64,000 nucleotides of DNA from Phaseolus vulgaris (Eukaryota; Streptophyta; Magnoliopsida; Fabales; Fabaceae), in assembly GCF_000499845.2 (NCBI RefSeq), contig NC_023751.2, positions 7,281,835 through 7,345,834 on the forward strand, written 5' to 3'. Of this stretch, positions 1-11,722 are shown piece by piece. The stretch's first letter is position 1, and every line of letters begins with the position of its first letter. The notes under the pieces are model-generated. The model was not told where the DNA came from, made no database searches, and saw only the letters and a list, made by a program, of their open reading frames with translations. Both the position numbers and the translations under genes were made by a program.

Positions 1-19
1 CTATCTAGGAGCTTCTCTA

Positions 20-20
<1 letters not shown>

Positions 21-62
<42 letters not shown>
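21..62. repeat. (TA)n microsatellite
   Basis: Uninterrupted TA dinucleotide run of about 20 units. Likely length-polymorphic. No gene is associated with it. Confidence 0.95.
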
Positions 63-65
<3 letters not shown>

Positions 66-1860
66 CCTGCTGTATCTAGTCTTATTTTTTATCATTCTTC
101 ATAATAAATGCTTTCCTTTATTTATACGCTGACTTTCATGGATTTCATGATTATCTCAAGACGCATAAAGTCTCTTTAAAACAAAATCGACATCAAATTC
201 TTTCAACATAATATATTGGACCCGGCTCATAATCTTACAATAATATTATTCGGGTAAATTATGTATTGAATTAATTATTAGAATATTTTTATATAGGTTA
301 TCTACCAATTCTTTATTGTGTTTAACTACGCTTAGGGAAATTTTGAATTTCAGTTAGTACACCAACCTAATAAATTTCAGAGACTAAAACACTTATACAG
401 GGATTAACCATAGTTTTTTTTCTTAACAAAGAATAATTACACCCTCAGTTTTTTCCTTTTCAAGTTTAAGTCAATTCCTTGTTTTTAAGTGTAAGATAAT
501 TTTCGAGAAATTAAAAATAATAATTTTTCTTAGTTTTAATAAAATATGTATTTACTTTTCATTTATACATTACAGTGAATAAATATGTAAATTAATTAAA
601 AATGTGAAGTGTAAAAATATAATAACAAATAAGTAATTAATGTTATCTTAGAAAAAGTAATAAAATAAAAATATTTTAAAAATGTAACGTTTAAAAAAGA
701 ATGTAAAATTATGATTTCACTATGACCATAGTAAAAAAATTTAAGAAAAACAAAATTAAAAAGAACTCAAACAAACATCATAAATGACATGTGAAAAAAA
801 ATCAACATTCCTTCCGCAACCGTGAGGCTACCTGTTTGACATTCCTTTCAAGATTTCAAAAGGGCTAATCAACAGCTGCAAATTAAATATACATGCATAT
901 AAATGCATGTGTGTGAACTTTCTTAACCGTTGAAGACTTCAAAAAGTGGGAAAGAAACTGTTACTACATCTAAAAGTAATATCAGAATAATAAGAATATA
1001 AAAATATTTCTGTTTAAAAATATAAATTCTACCAACAACCACATAGAACATTATTGAGAATATGCAACCTTTTCAATATCTGAAATGCTTCAATTTATTT
1101 ATTTTAATTTTTGTCAGAGAAAAACATTAACTATAATTTATTGATTTGTTATTATAGTTCGCCCCAATTTTTCACATGTCTTCTCCAACTATTTAAACGT
1201 ATTTTACGAAAGTTAGTTTTAATCTATCAAAGTTCATTATGAGAAAAACCTTAAATTATAATATTTAATTAATAATTTTTTTTATTGTGGATATAGATTA
1301 AAATTATTTAACATTTCAATTTAACATAACTATGTTAAATTTTTCTATGTTATTTTGTTACTTTTTTTACTATCTAAGTGTCTAATTGTTATAGTGAGAC
1401 TTCTATTTGTGTTGATAGATACTCTAGTAGGATAGTATCTATCAAATTTTTGAGGTTATTTCCTTAAGAATTTTTATGTAGAACAAAACTTACTTAATAT
1501 TCTTGCTGTGGAATTTTGTTCTGTTTCATTAAATTACCTTTTGTTAGAGAGTGCTTCTATGTGTTATCTTTATCCGTATTTTTGATATCATGCATTCATG
1601 CAAGAACTTATTGTATATGTGTTATAAATATTGTAGATATGTAGTTTCCATCGCAAGCATTGCCCTAACAAGCGTCTTCTTGCACCTATTTGCTACTTTT
1701 AACTTTTCAACACCATACTTGGTTGAAGTAGTAAGTAACTCCATATTATTCTTTTGTTTTTACCAAATATAGTTGTTATCAAATAAGTAATGATTAATTC
1801 TTTCATGATGTATTTTATTTAGTAAACAAGATTTTAATACACTAATAAAGTTGATTTTCC
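63..1860. other. AT-rich intergenic DNA, nothing recognised
   Basis: Very AT-rich, with stop codons in all frames. The longest open frame (1551-1772) has no recognisable protein features, and I see no RNA gene. Confidence 0.6.
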
Positions 1861-1879
1861 AAAGTGTGACTGATCATTG

Positions 1880-2165
1880 AACTAGCTAGGTGGGAGTGAG
1901 ATGAGAGAATGAACCCTCTTTATAGTGGAAAAAATGCAACAACCCCTTCTAGCTGTCCAACTTCTCGAGAAGAATAGTCGAGTCTTTGCAAGTCCCAATT
2001 TTGCGCGCGAAACACTTGCCTTGCAAAGATCGTGAGTGTAGAAGAAGATCCCACACACAAGAAGAGTTTCAAGAGAATCAGAACGCCTTCACAAGAATTT
2101 TCGCAAATCGCACAACAACGAAACTGAACTCTTAATATCGGGTTCGTGAATCAAAACTTCATTCT
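1880..2165 (-). other. Base-balanced island with TATA-like box on the minus strand
   Basis: This stretch is clearly less AT-rich than its surroundings and contains GCGCGC and CTCGAG motifs. Read on the minus strand it has a TATA-box-like CACTATAAAGAGG near 1925, followed by a CT-rich leader-like stretch. No coding frame follows towards position 1. It may be the remnant of an LTR or of a promoter. Identity is unknown. Confidence 0.3.
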
Positions 2166-2519
2166 CTATCTTTTGCGATATTATAGATTCAGTTTTACAA
2201 CATTTTACAGATTATATTTTATTGATAATTATATAGTTATTAAATAAAATGTGACCCTAATAATTTGTTTGATAAATTTTAACTAATACAACATAATATG
2301 TTCAATAAAGAGTATAAAAAGTGAGTTGGTAAGCATAATCTGTTTTACTCAAATCCAGTCAATTTACTACCACTTGGAGTATTTATTACATTCTTCAAAT
2401 ACAAAACAATTCAATTACAAAACTGTCTTTTTCTATAACTCAGTCTAAATTACTTCGATAACTCAAGAAACAGACCCAGTTTTTAATTTAACAAAAAAAA
2501 GTTTAAAATGAAAACAATA

Positions 2520-2604
2520 TGAGGTGAGAGAGGCTCGAACTCTCGACCTCAGGATCACTCAGAAGCTATGAGACCTACGCGCTAGCCAACTGCGCCACCA
2601 CCCC
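2520..2604 (-). tRNA. tRNA-Met (elongator, anticodon CAT) with 11-nt intron
   Basis: The reverse complement folds as a complete tRNA. The acceptor stem GGGGTGG pairs with TCACCTC (two G-U pairs), with discriminator A. The D arm is GCGCAGTTGGCTAGCGC and the T arm carries GTTCGAGCC. The anticodon loop is CTCATA-A, interrupted after A37 by the 11-nt intron GCTTCTGAGTG, at the canonical position 37/38. Introns in elongator tRNA-Met (and tRNA-Tyr) are a known plant feature. It would be transcribed by Pol III from internal A and B boxes. One acceptor G-C pair is replaced by a G-U wobble (G2:U71), which should be tolerated. Confidence 0.96.
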
Positions 2605-2621
2605 AATTGAGAGTTCGAGCC

Positions 2622-3060
2622 ATATAAAAGCTAAATAAAGTTTGTTTTTTGTATTTTTGAAGCATTTTTTAGTTCAGGTATTCTCTCGTTTGTTTCCCAC
2701 CAAACTAATGATATGTCCATTACAATTTAGTAATATTTTTTATTCTTTGTAAGCCACTTAATACAAAATAATTTTTTTAAAACAAATATGATTTTTTAAT
2801 ATAAAAATAATTCTTTTAATAGTAATATTATTAACATAAACAACGCATATTGTAATTTACATAAATAATGAGAATATGTCATATATTAATTTTTAGAAAT
2901 TGTCGTATAATATATATATTTTTTTAATTTTAAAATATAAAATTTAAATATATAAATTTTTTATTTAAGAACCATGTTTATGTTGTCTCTTTCCTACAAT
3001 ATATGGATGTTTAGTGTAAATGGTCCATCATCCTAGACTAACTGCAAAAGATTCAGGATT
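2622..3060. other. AT-rich intergenic DNA
   Basis: Low-complexity AT-rich sequence upstream of the tRNA gene. No gene seen. Confidence 0.6.
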
Positions 3061-3296
3061 TCGTCTCATATATTCCTATTTAATTTTTTTTTAAATTAGT
3101 TTCTACATTATGAAAAGTTTATTCTATAATGAATAAAAGATGCTAGAAGAAGCTTGTGTTTTTATTTCGTATTTCGTCTCATATATTTCTATTCATTTTG
3201 TATTAATTTTTTTTAAATTAGTTTCTACATTATGAAAAGTTTATTCTATAATGAATAAAAGATGCTAGAAGAAGTTTGTGCTTTTATTTCGTAATT
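3061..3296. repeat. Two tandem copies of a ~113-bp unit
   Basis: The block beginning TCGTCTCATATATT at 3061 recurs at 3174. Both copies share a long matching core (fixed phrases ATTATGAAAAG and GATGCTAGAAGAAG). The period is about 113 bp with few mismatches, so this is a fairly recent tandem duplication. Confidence 0.85.
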
Positions 3297-3350
3297 GTGA
3301 CTTTCGGATATTTTTAACAAGTTTTCTAGAGTTTTTAGATCATATACACT

Positions 3351-3553
3351 TTTTTATTTTTATAATTTACAGAGTTATATTTAATATTAAAAATTAAATA
3401 AAAAATATCAATTAAATCAAATAATAATGAGATAAAAATTATAATTTTACTTTTTATTTTTATCATTTACAGAGTTATATTTAACATTAAAAATTAAATA
3501 AAATATATTAATTAATTAAATAATAATATGAGATAAAAATTATAATTTTTAAG
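3351..3553. repeat. Two tandem copies of a ~100-bp unit
   Basis: The phrase ACAGAGTTATATTTAA occurs at about 3370 and again at 3470, embedded in a closely matching AT-rich unit ending GAGATAAAAATTATAATTTT. The period is 100 bp. Confidence 0.8.
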
Positions 3554-3744
3554 AAATGAAGATATAAAAAAAAATTATTTCACGTCACATATACAAAATG
3601 TTTTAAAAGAAATAAAAAATAGCTTATTATCCATGAAAATAAAATAAAACTAAATATTGATATAAAGATAAAATAAGAAAATAATTGAAAACGGTTAAAG
3701 AGAAAAATCTCATTTATATATAGATATATAGATATAAATATTTT

Positions 3745-3950
3745 TAAAACAAACTTTTCGAAACATATGAGATGTTTTCTATAATAACAAAATACATTAT
3801 GGAACAAAAAATTCAAAATAAGTTTTCCATAATGTATGAGATGTTTTTCACAGTGAACTAGAAAAAGTTTTTCATAACATATGAGATGCACTCTGTAATA
3901 GGATTTTTATAACAAAATTTTCATAACATATATGATATCTTCTAAAAAAG
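3745..3950. repeat. Degenerate short repeats (CATAAYRTATGAGATG family)
   Basis: A phrase close to TTCATAACATATGAGATG appears at least four times (about 3757, 3826, 3868, 3921) with irregular spacing. It looks like a decayed short tandem repeat. Confidence 0.55.
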
Positions 3951-4254
3951 AGTTTTTAAGAACAAACACTCTTCTTCCTCCTCTCAAAGAGTATAACGAT
4001 GATGGAGAATGAAGGGGTAATTGGAGGTGCAACGGGGATGGCGGTTGCAGTGGTGACAAATGTGACAAGGTGCAATGAGGGAGAGTATTTTAATCTTTCT
4101 TTTGTTAGTATGGAAGTGAAGGTAGTAATCATGGGGATGCAAGAAGAAAAAGCCTGAAATTTATAGGGGTGTGGGAAGTCAGTCCTAAGATTAATTCATT
4201 GGGTTCCATTTGAAGCCCAACCAGAATATGAGATATATTTCGGCATATGTTTTA

Positions 4255-4738
4255 GGACTGTTTCTTCCTACACCTTCATATGTTTTTCTTTCACCTCCAT
4301 AAATTTTCGTATTTTCAAAAATGTCCCTCTTTAATATTCTAGATTATGTAATCCAAAAGTCTTTTTCCAAATTCGTAACTAGCTTCTGGATTACATAATC
4401 CGGAAGTTTTTTTTCAGATCCATGATTAGTTTCTGAATTACATAATCCAAAAATATTTTCTAATAATCCGGAAGCCTTTTTTCAAATACGTGTATGGATT
4501 ACAAATCCGAAAGCTAATATCAAATCCAGACTTCCAAATTATATAATCCAGAATACCATTTTTTAAAAATATATTATAAATTACATAATGCGTAAGCTAT
4601 TTCTGAATTCAAGATTAATTTCCAGATTATATAATCCGAAATATGAGGATGACACGAAAAGAATAAAAAAGTATTTTCATGTTTTATATGGAATGAGAGA
4701 AGAATATATGGAGTTACAAGAAGAATCATACGAGATCT
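4255..4738. mobile_element. MITE-like inverted-repeat element, copy 1 (GGATTACATAATCC family)
   Basis: The left edge reads GACTGTTTCTTCCTACACC followed by CATATGTTTTTCTTTCACC. The right edge, on the other strand, reads as a similar TTCTTCTTG...CATATA phrase. The interior has several copies of the palindromic phrase GGATTACATAATCC. Related copies are at 55530-55880 and 56015-56430. It encodes no protein. Boundaries are approximate and target duplications were not established. Confidence 0.5.
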
Positions 4739-5431
4739 CTAAGCTTTTTTGGGTCCAAGCTTTTAAATCCAATTGGTAACTTCAAATTGTATTATTTGGC
4801 CTCATTTTACATTGGGTGGGCGCAAAGGTTTTATATAAGGGGGATTAGTACAAAAGAGTTACATATTTTATCCTTAATCTAACAAATTCAAGCTTTCATT
4901 TCTAAGGGTACGATTATTTGTATACTCATTATCTCTTTAAATTATTTCTTATTTATTTCGTGACTTATTGAAATCACGTTAATATTTTTTTTTATTAAGA
5001 GTAAGATCACTTTCATTTGCATTACCAAGCCAGCGCATATGATAAATTAAAAATACTTTATGTATCTCTAACACTCAAGTTTTATTTAACAAAAAATTTA
5101 TGACCTTTTGAGAGATTACAAGTACATTTAAATGAGCTTCTATGATTTTCATTGGTTGCACCGGATTTACTTGTGCTTTTGAGAAAATTTTCACCATTTG
5201 TTAGCTTATACTTTATCTATTTTTTTCAATGTATTTGCCACTTTCTAATTGTTTTAAGGAGGGTATTTACTTGTTCTTCTATTTTTCAAAAAATAGGTTT
5301 CTATGAATTATTTAATTATTCTAATATTAAAAAAATATTGTGAACAATATATCTAGCTAAACTTATGAAGTGCCTATGACAACTATTTCTGATATCTTCC
5401 TAGCTAATTATTAAAACTTAAACTATTAAAT
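4739..5431. other. AT-rich intergenic DNA
   Basis: The short open frame at 5152-5343 has no recognisable features. No other structure seen. Confidence 0.6.
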
Positions 5432-5812
5432 CACTACAAGAAAATCATGAAATAGAAACCAATTTTTAGATACTAAAATAATTAGTTGCAATAGTAACTA
5501 AATTAGAGACCATTTTATAAACTAAAAAAAATTGGTTTCTAAATTAGTTTCTATTATTGTTAAATAGTTTCTAAATTGGTATCTAATTAGCAACCAAGGT
5601 TTTAGAGACCAAATTTAAAAACTAAATAATTGGTAGTTTAAACCTTGGTTGCTAATTAGATACCAATTTATAAACTATTTAACAATAATAGAAACTAATT
5701 TAGAAACCAATTTTTCTTTTAGTTTCTAAAATGGTTTCTAATTTAGTTACTATTGCAACTAATTATTTTGGTCTCTAAAAATTGATTTGTATTTGATGAT
5801 TTTTTTTTTAGT
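5432..5812. mobile_element. CACTA-type hairpin MITE, copy 1
   Basis: Starts with CACTACAAGAAAATCAT, the typical plant CACTA (En/Spm) terminus. The element is a near-perfect hairpin: the arm from 5432 to about 5620 matches the reverse complement of about 5640-5812 at roughly nine in ten positions or better. It is built of repeated phrases such as GGTTTCTAAATTAG and ACCAAGGTTT. No transposase. The outer right end has decayed (T-run then TAGT instead of CTTGTAGTG). If transcribed through, it would form a long double-stranded RNA. Confidence 0.82.
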
Positions 5813-6330
5813 AAATGAAGACGAAAAAGACATATTATTGACCCAAAAGTATTTTCTCATCTTGAATAACTAATAAGTAACCGTGCATAGAAAAGAAACG
5901 AGTTAGTCCACCATTATAATTTTAAAAATAATTAAAATATAATTGCAAAAGTTAATTATAAATTAGAAAACAATCACTTTAAAGCAAAACACAATACATA
6001 AATTAGATACACAAGATTTAATTAGCATTATAGTACCAGTAGAAATAAAATAAAAAATAATAAAGTTTAAATTACATCCTTAGAAAGTATTAAAGACATC
6101 TAATCCTTCACAAACTTATTCTTTAAGTGAGACCACATTCTACCACAAAATTGATCTCATCCTTTATTTTTTTTCATCAATAAAGAAAAATATTATAATA
6201 ACATAAATGTGGTATAAGAAATAGCATAACAAGGCTACAACCTCAAATATAAAGAGAAGAACAACAAAAATAATAAGAAAGAATATAGTGGACACAAGAT
6301 AAAGAATTAGAAATCTCAATAGAGACAAGG
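5813..6330. other. AT-rich intergenic DNA
   Basis: No gene recognised. The hydrophobic open frame on the minus strand (6164-6427) is low complexity. Confidence 0.55.
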
Positions 6331-6599
6331 TGTTGGGACACAAACTAAAGGCAAGTAACAAAACAAATATTCCATATGAACAAAATGATGAGATTTTGAT
6401 GTCCCCTTTTGCAATCATCTTTGGCAATTTGAAGTAGCTTCACATATTCCATAATAGGTAAAAGTTTCTCTTCCCATTTTTGTTATTTGGTTCAACTTCT
6501 AGTAGGCTCGTATCCATTTTATCCCCCAAATACATTATATTATATTTTGTCAAATTCTCACCCTTCAATCAAACATGTTCGAGAATTAACATGTCAAAC

Positions 6600-6790
6600 A
6601 ATAAGACTTGATATGAGCACCTAAACAAAATATGAGCACTAGCACAAATTTCTTCTTTTTCTCCATGAAGGGGGCATCTGTCAGTGTTGGAACTGAGTAC
6701 CTTTCCTCATGAGGTTTTCTTTTGTGGAGGAATTTGCATCTCAACAAAAATAAAATGAATCTTAGGTGGAACTTTGAGGCCCGAAATGAA
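6600..6790 (-). pseudogene. LINE-type reverse transcriptase remnant (zf-RVT-like region)
   Basis: With frameshifts allowed, the minus strand reads a PPK-type start, then DRCPLHGEKEEIC and ILFRCSY. This resembles the cysteine/histidine zf-RVT domain found at the C terminus of plant LINE reverse transcriptases (family pattern CPLC...E...HLFF.C). No intact frame or other LINE domains were seen, so this is a short decayed fragment. The identification rests on pattern memory only. Confidence 0.42.
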
Positions 6791-6998
6791 GCTCCATGAA
6801 TTATGTAAGTTTGATATTCAAATTAGTTTGAGATTTTTTTTTATAAATAAATTATATGACTTTGCTAAAATAATATATTTATTTTATTAAAATTAATTTG
6901 GTAAAAGTTAAATTGGTGAACTTTAAATTGAGGATAAGGTGATTAATCAAAGGATAATCTTAATACTTGTCTCACCACAAGAAAGTGATCAAGACTAT

Positions 6999-7377
6999 CA
7001 CTACAAGAAAATCACTAAATAAAAATCAATTTTAGAGATAAAAAATAATTAGTTGTTATAGTGATTAAATTAGAAACTATTTTAGAGACTAAAAAAATTA
7101 TTGGTTTCTAAATTAGTTTCTATTATTGATAAATAGTCTCTAAATTGGTATCTAATAAACTATCAATATTTTAACTACCAATTAATTATATTCTAAATTT
7201 GGTAGCAAAAACCTTGGTAGCTATTTAGATACCAATTTAGAAACTATTTAATAATAAAAACTAATTTAGAAACCAAAAGTTTTTTTAGTCTCTAAAATGG
7301 TCTCTAATTTAATAATATAGCAACTAATTATTTTTTGTTTCTAAAATTGTTTTCTATTTAATGATTTTCTTGCAGTG
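6999..7377. mobile_element. CACTA-type hairpin MITE, copy 2, with TAT target duplication
   Basis: Left end is CACTACAAGAAAATCA. The right end, reverse complemented, is CACTGCAAGAAAATCA. Both are bordered by the 3-bp duplication TAT (6996-6998 and 7378-7380), the expected CACTA target-site duplication. The interior resembles copies 1 and 3 (phrases on the pattern of AAATTAGTTTCTATTATTG) and is largely foldback. Non-autonomous. Confidence 0.9.
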
Positions 7378-7509
7378 TATGATAGGAAAAACATGTAAAT
7401 ATGATAGGAAAAACATGTAAAAATGAGTTGAAGTGTTTCAATGTAGGGGTACTCCACCATAAGTATTTATCTCTCTTTTAATATTAATGAAATAAGTTAT
7501 TATTTTTTT

Positions 7510-9225
7510 GTATAATTACCTTTTTGGTTCCTATATTTGGTGTCAATATTCAATTTAATATAGTGGTTTTAAAAAAAATTAATTTGATCCCAAGGTTTTA
7601 TAAAATGGTTTAATTTGGTACCTTCCGTTAAGGTTCCACCAACGAAATTAAACCCTAAACCCTATATTGATGAGGTGGCGTACACAGTGACATTAGTTTG
7701 CACACGTGAACTGAACAAAATTTTAGGGTTTGAAATTGGGAAAAGAAGATTGAGGGAGAGAGAGACGGAGGCGGCGACAACTGTGGTGGTGGAGCCAAGA
7801 GAGGGGCGACGATGACTATAGTAATGGAGCCAAGGGAGGAACGACGACTAGGAAGTTTTCATACATCCATCCACTCTTATTTTTGTGTTCAATGAAATAA
7901 CTCATTCTTTTGTTAGGCATTCCTGTATTTTCTTTCGAGCTGAGAAGCACTAATTGAGGATGATTATTTCAATTTTTGAAAGACAATCCCTTCTTTAATC
8001 TCATAGTCTGAAACAATAACTCTCCTACCATCTTTCCCCTCCATCCAGACATTTATTCTTTTTCTTACCTTTGTCAATCTTGGGCTGAATCTTCTGTTGT
8101 TTAAGAGTGATAGCCTTCTAAACAACTTTGAAAACTTTTCTTTTAAATTCTTATTTTACTTATTCTAATAAGGATTTGAAATACTAGATTTAATTTAGTT
8201 CGACACAGAAAAAAAATTAATCAATACACTTTTTAGAGATATTAGCAAATTCATAGCAAATGACAAATGAAGTCTCCTTACTATTTTTTGGTTTTCAAGT
8301 TGAGTAGCCAGCAATTCATTGTACTCATTGACAATTTGTAAAAAGAAAAGGGATTTATTTAATGTATGAAAAATTAAAACTCCTTGTAAAAGTACATAAA
8401 TCTAATAGTCATAAAACATTTCAACTTCAACTTTACTATTAAGAATAAACTCACTCATGGCATTATCTTCACAGCTGCAACTTCCGCATCCATTGCAGTG
8501 AGCGTTCAGCTCAACCAAATTCTCATAAGTTTTGGACTGAATAAGTCTATGAACATAGTTATCTCCCACATAATTCCACACACGTTTGGTTTCCACTTCT
8601 AGGGAGTAGCAATGTTGTGTCTCTTTCCAGTGTATTATAGCATGACCTCCCTTATATCTGAAACAAGATTTTCTAGAGTTTCATAAGATCCATATGGTTG
8701 TAATCAAATACAAACTAAAAGGAAAAAGGAAGAATTATTATTGTTATTATTATTATAAATTATAAAGCATACAATTAATTTGAATTGTTTGAACTTGCAT
8801 AGAATGATTGGATGAAACCACTTACAGGACAAGAAGAATCTGCCCGTTTTGAAATACAAGAAAAATGGAAAGAATGGTTGCATAGACATCCTTCAAGAAA
8901 TCATAAATAACTAGAACAGTTAGTCCTTGGTCACTGTCCCTTCCTTAACTCTATTACTATAGTCGCTGTCGTCTCTTTCTTGGCTCTACCACCACAGTCG
9001 CCGCCACCTCTGCCTCCCTCTCCCTAATCTTGTTTTCCCAATATCCAAACTTTAAAATTTTGTTAAATCCACATGTGCAAACTAATACCACTGTGTGCGC
9101 TACGTCATCAACAGTTAACGCCTTTGTTGAAACTTTAACAAAAAAGGACCAAATTATTTTTTTTAAAATCACTATATTAAATTGAATGTTGATCCTAAAT
9201 ATAGGGATTTAAAAGGTAATTATAC
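7510..9225. mobile_element. Mutator-like element with long TIRs carrying host gene exons (Pack-MULE)
   Basis: Two long terminal inverted repeats bound the element: 7510 to about 7850 and, inverted, about 8935-9225. Both begin GTATAATTACCTTTT and share phrases such as CATTCAATTTAATATAG (near 7550; inverted near 9180) and ATTAGTTTGCACA. TIRs of ~300 bp are characteristic of MULEs. Flanking 9-mers are T-runs (7501-7509 and 9226-9234), compatible with but not proof of a target duplication. The interior holds no transposase. It contains minus-strand exon fragments of a BRAP2/BRIZ-type RING ubiquitin ligase (separate entry). The purine-rich open frames inside each TIR (7615-7815, 8957-9172) are mirror copies of each other and probably not genes. 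Confidence 0.82.
8069..8882 (-). pseudogene. Captured exon fragments of a BRAP2/BRIZ-type RING E3 ubiquitin ligase
   Basis: Four exon-like blocks lie in gene order on the minus strand inside the Mutator-like element. (i) 8882-8826: a RING-finger tail, CNHSFHFSCISK...DSSCP, ending at a GTAAGT donor. (ii) 8657-8426: starts after a TTTCAG acceptor and reads YKGGHAIIHWKETQHCYSLE, then TKRVWNYVGDNYVHRLIQSK and GCGSCSCEDNAMSE. This is the ZnF-UBP end and following linker of BRAP2-like proteins. (iii) 8335-8282: IVNEYNELLATQLENQKI with a GTAAGG donor. (iv) 8122-8069: KAITLKQQKIQPKIDK, the coiled-coil region, again with a GTAAG donor. In plants BRIZ1/BRIZ2 form an E3 complex needed for germination. 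Here the gene is missing its N terminus, part of the RING and its C terminus, so it is non-functional as an enzyme. Retained introns show DNA-level capture, not retrocopying. Confidence 0.8.
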
Positions 9226-11722
9226 CTTTTTTTTTTCAATTTTTGTAAAAACACCATTGCCATAAAATATGAAATCTTTGTAGTTAGTAGAACGTAGTTA
9301 TAAACTAGTTCTTAGTTTATACAGTAAAGTAGAGATACTTATTTGTTATTTCCAAAAGCAAAAGACATTTTACCCTTTCTTCATCGACGTAATGGTGAAT
9401 GAAATTTGACTTTACAGTGACTAGGTCAACCACATCTAATAACATTCTAAAAAAATATAATTAACCATGCATATAGAAAAATGTAGATTTACATGTAAAT
9501 AGAATAAATAGAAGATATTAGTAAAATAAATATAAATATAAATTGACATGTAAAAATTTAAATAATTATCAAATAAATTATTGGATTGGTTCCTTAAGCT
9601 GAAAATTTATTGATGGTTACATAGTTGATGTCCATTTTTATTGGTTCTAGTGTAGTAAGACATTGATGCTACAAAATAAGCAAAAGAGGAGAAAACGTGT
9701 CTTTCTTTCTACTGTGGAAATGGAAAGGAATAGAGATTTGAGGGTGAATGGTTTTCAATAATTGATTTGGTATCTACAATAAATAAAATAACTACTTTTA
9801 TTATTTTGAGCTTTATTAGAGAAAAATATTTGATAAATTTTATTGTTTTATATGATTATATTAGCTCAATTTTTTTTACGTAAAAATAGTTATGAGTATT
9901 AATTCACAAAAGTTTTATAAGTTTGGCATGTTTAAACCTTTAAATATAGTGTGTAATGTCTATAGAGAATCTCTTGAGAAATTATAATATAGTTATAGTA
10001 TATGTTAATAAATGATGAAAAATTTGTATATTGAAGTTGGATTTATTTAGCCAGGTGAAAATTGCATATTTAAAAATATTTTTCTTAATTTTTTTTTGTA
10101 TAATTTGTTATGGGAAAATTAATTAGGTTAGCAAATTTTTGAAATGGACTCAAAATCTAATAAAGAAATTAAACATGAATTTGAAACCCCTTTCTTTATA
10201 AAAATATGTTGTTCTAAAAAAATAGAAGATCTATTTGTTAAACCATAAAGACTATGTATTATGTGAAGTGTGACGAAAATGTCTTATTCACATGATATTT
10301 ATGATATTTGTGTGGAAATGATTTTATTTCCCTATAACATTAACAACAAGATAAAAATAAATGTATACATATAAAATTTCACAAAGATAAAAATAATTAC
10401 TAATAAATGAAAATTCATTGATTAAGAAATAAATTTCAACATGATTAATTCTATTAGTATTGTTATATTATTTATATGTAAATATTTTCTCTTATACATT
10501 TATTTTTTCAAATCAATTAAAGGTTTTTAAAACTTAATTTTGAATAATTTTGCCAATATGTTAGGTTTGGGTGAAGCTTTTAAATGTAGAGGAACAAGTA
10601 ATATTTGGACTTTCGGGACTTTCGACCATAATATGTGACGGGTAAAAAAAAAACAACATGACCATAAGTAGACATCCTGTGTGATAGTACAATTGATTAT
10701 GTATATCTAATTACACCCATAAATGTGAAAGATAATATGATTTTTCTTCCAATCATAAACTTGGTCAATAAAATTTGGAGCATTCAACAAAAGTCTTATT
10801 GATTATACTAAAGTGTGTTCCTCATTTGGTCTAATATATAACTAACTTGTTAATATTTTGTTTAGCACATTTGGATACATTAAGATCATCATCACCTTTC
10901 TAAGAAAATCATTTCACATATATGCAAGTTAAAACAAGTAACACATTTAAATGAACTATTAGGAGTTAGAATTGTAATATAGACATCTTTCATTAATTAT
11001 ATAAGCTCAATAATTTTTTTTTATATAAATTAAAAAAATATACTGGTCATCCCAAAAAAATCAACTTTTCACTATATCTTTTGTTATATACATTTATCTC
11101 TAACTTGTATTTATCAATCTGCACATTTACAAATTATCATACAAGTGTTAACCAACCGTAACTAATATAATAAATCCTAAATATAAAGTCATGAAAATCT
11201 TAGAATAAATTTCTCATTGTATTCGTCAATAAGGCATGTAAAGGTGAAATTTGTATCTTTATGTTACACTTCTTAGGCACAAAATAACATCATTAATTTT
11301 TCTACAAAAAAGTTGTCAATTGTGACAACAAAAAAACATAATTTTTATCGTAGTTGTAAAAATTAACAATTCAACATTCTTTTAAGGATAAAGACTTTGT
11401 AAAACTTTTTAAGGCTAAAAATATGAATAAAAGTAAGAAAATTTGATCTAACTGAGAAAATTGTATTAGTACATGATTAAGAGCTTATAGGTAGTTGAGT
11501 AACTTAAACTTTTTCTTGTTAATTTATGAGAATATCCAAATCAACAAAACTACAAACAATACCAAGAATTCAATAGTCTTTGAACCTTTAATTTAAAGAT
11601 TTGTAGTTCACTCCATGTAATTGATATGAATGGCAAACAAATTGTTATAAAAATTAAAATAGTTAATATAATGCTTATAAAGAAAAGATTAACAATTATG
11701 TGTACAATATTTTTTAACTTAT
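9226..11722. other. AT-rich intergenic DNA
   Basis: About 2.5 kb with no open frame, RNA gene or repeat family that I recognise. Confidence 0.6.

Noticed and set aside
3580..3891. 103-residue minus-strand frame rich in Phe, Ile and Tyr
   Set aside because: Derived from A-rich DNA containing degenerate short repeats; repeated HLICYEK-like phrases mirror the DNA repeat, not a protein family.
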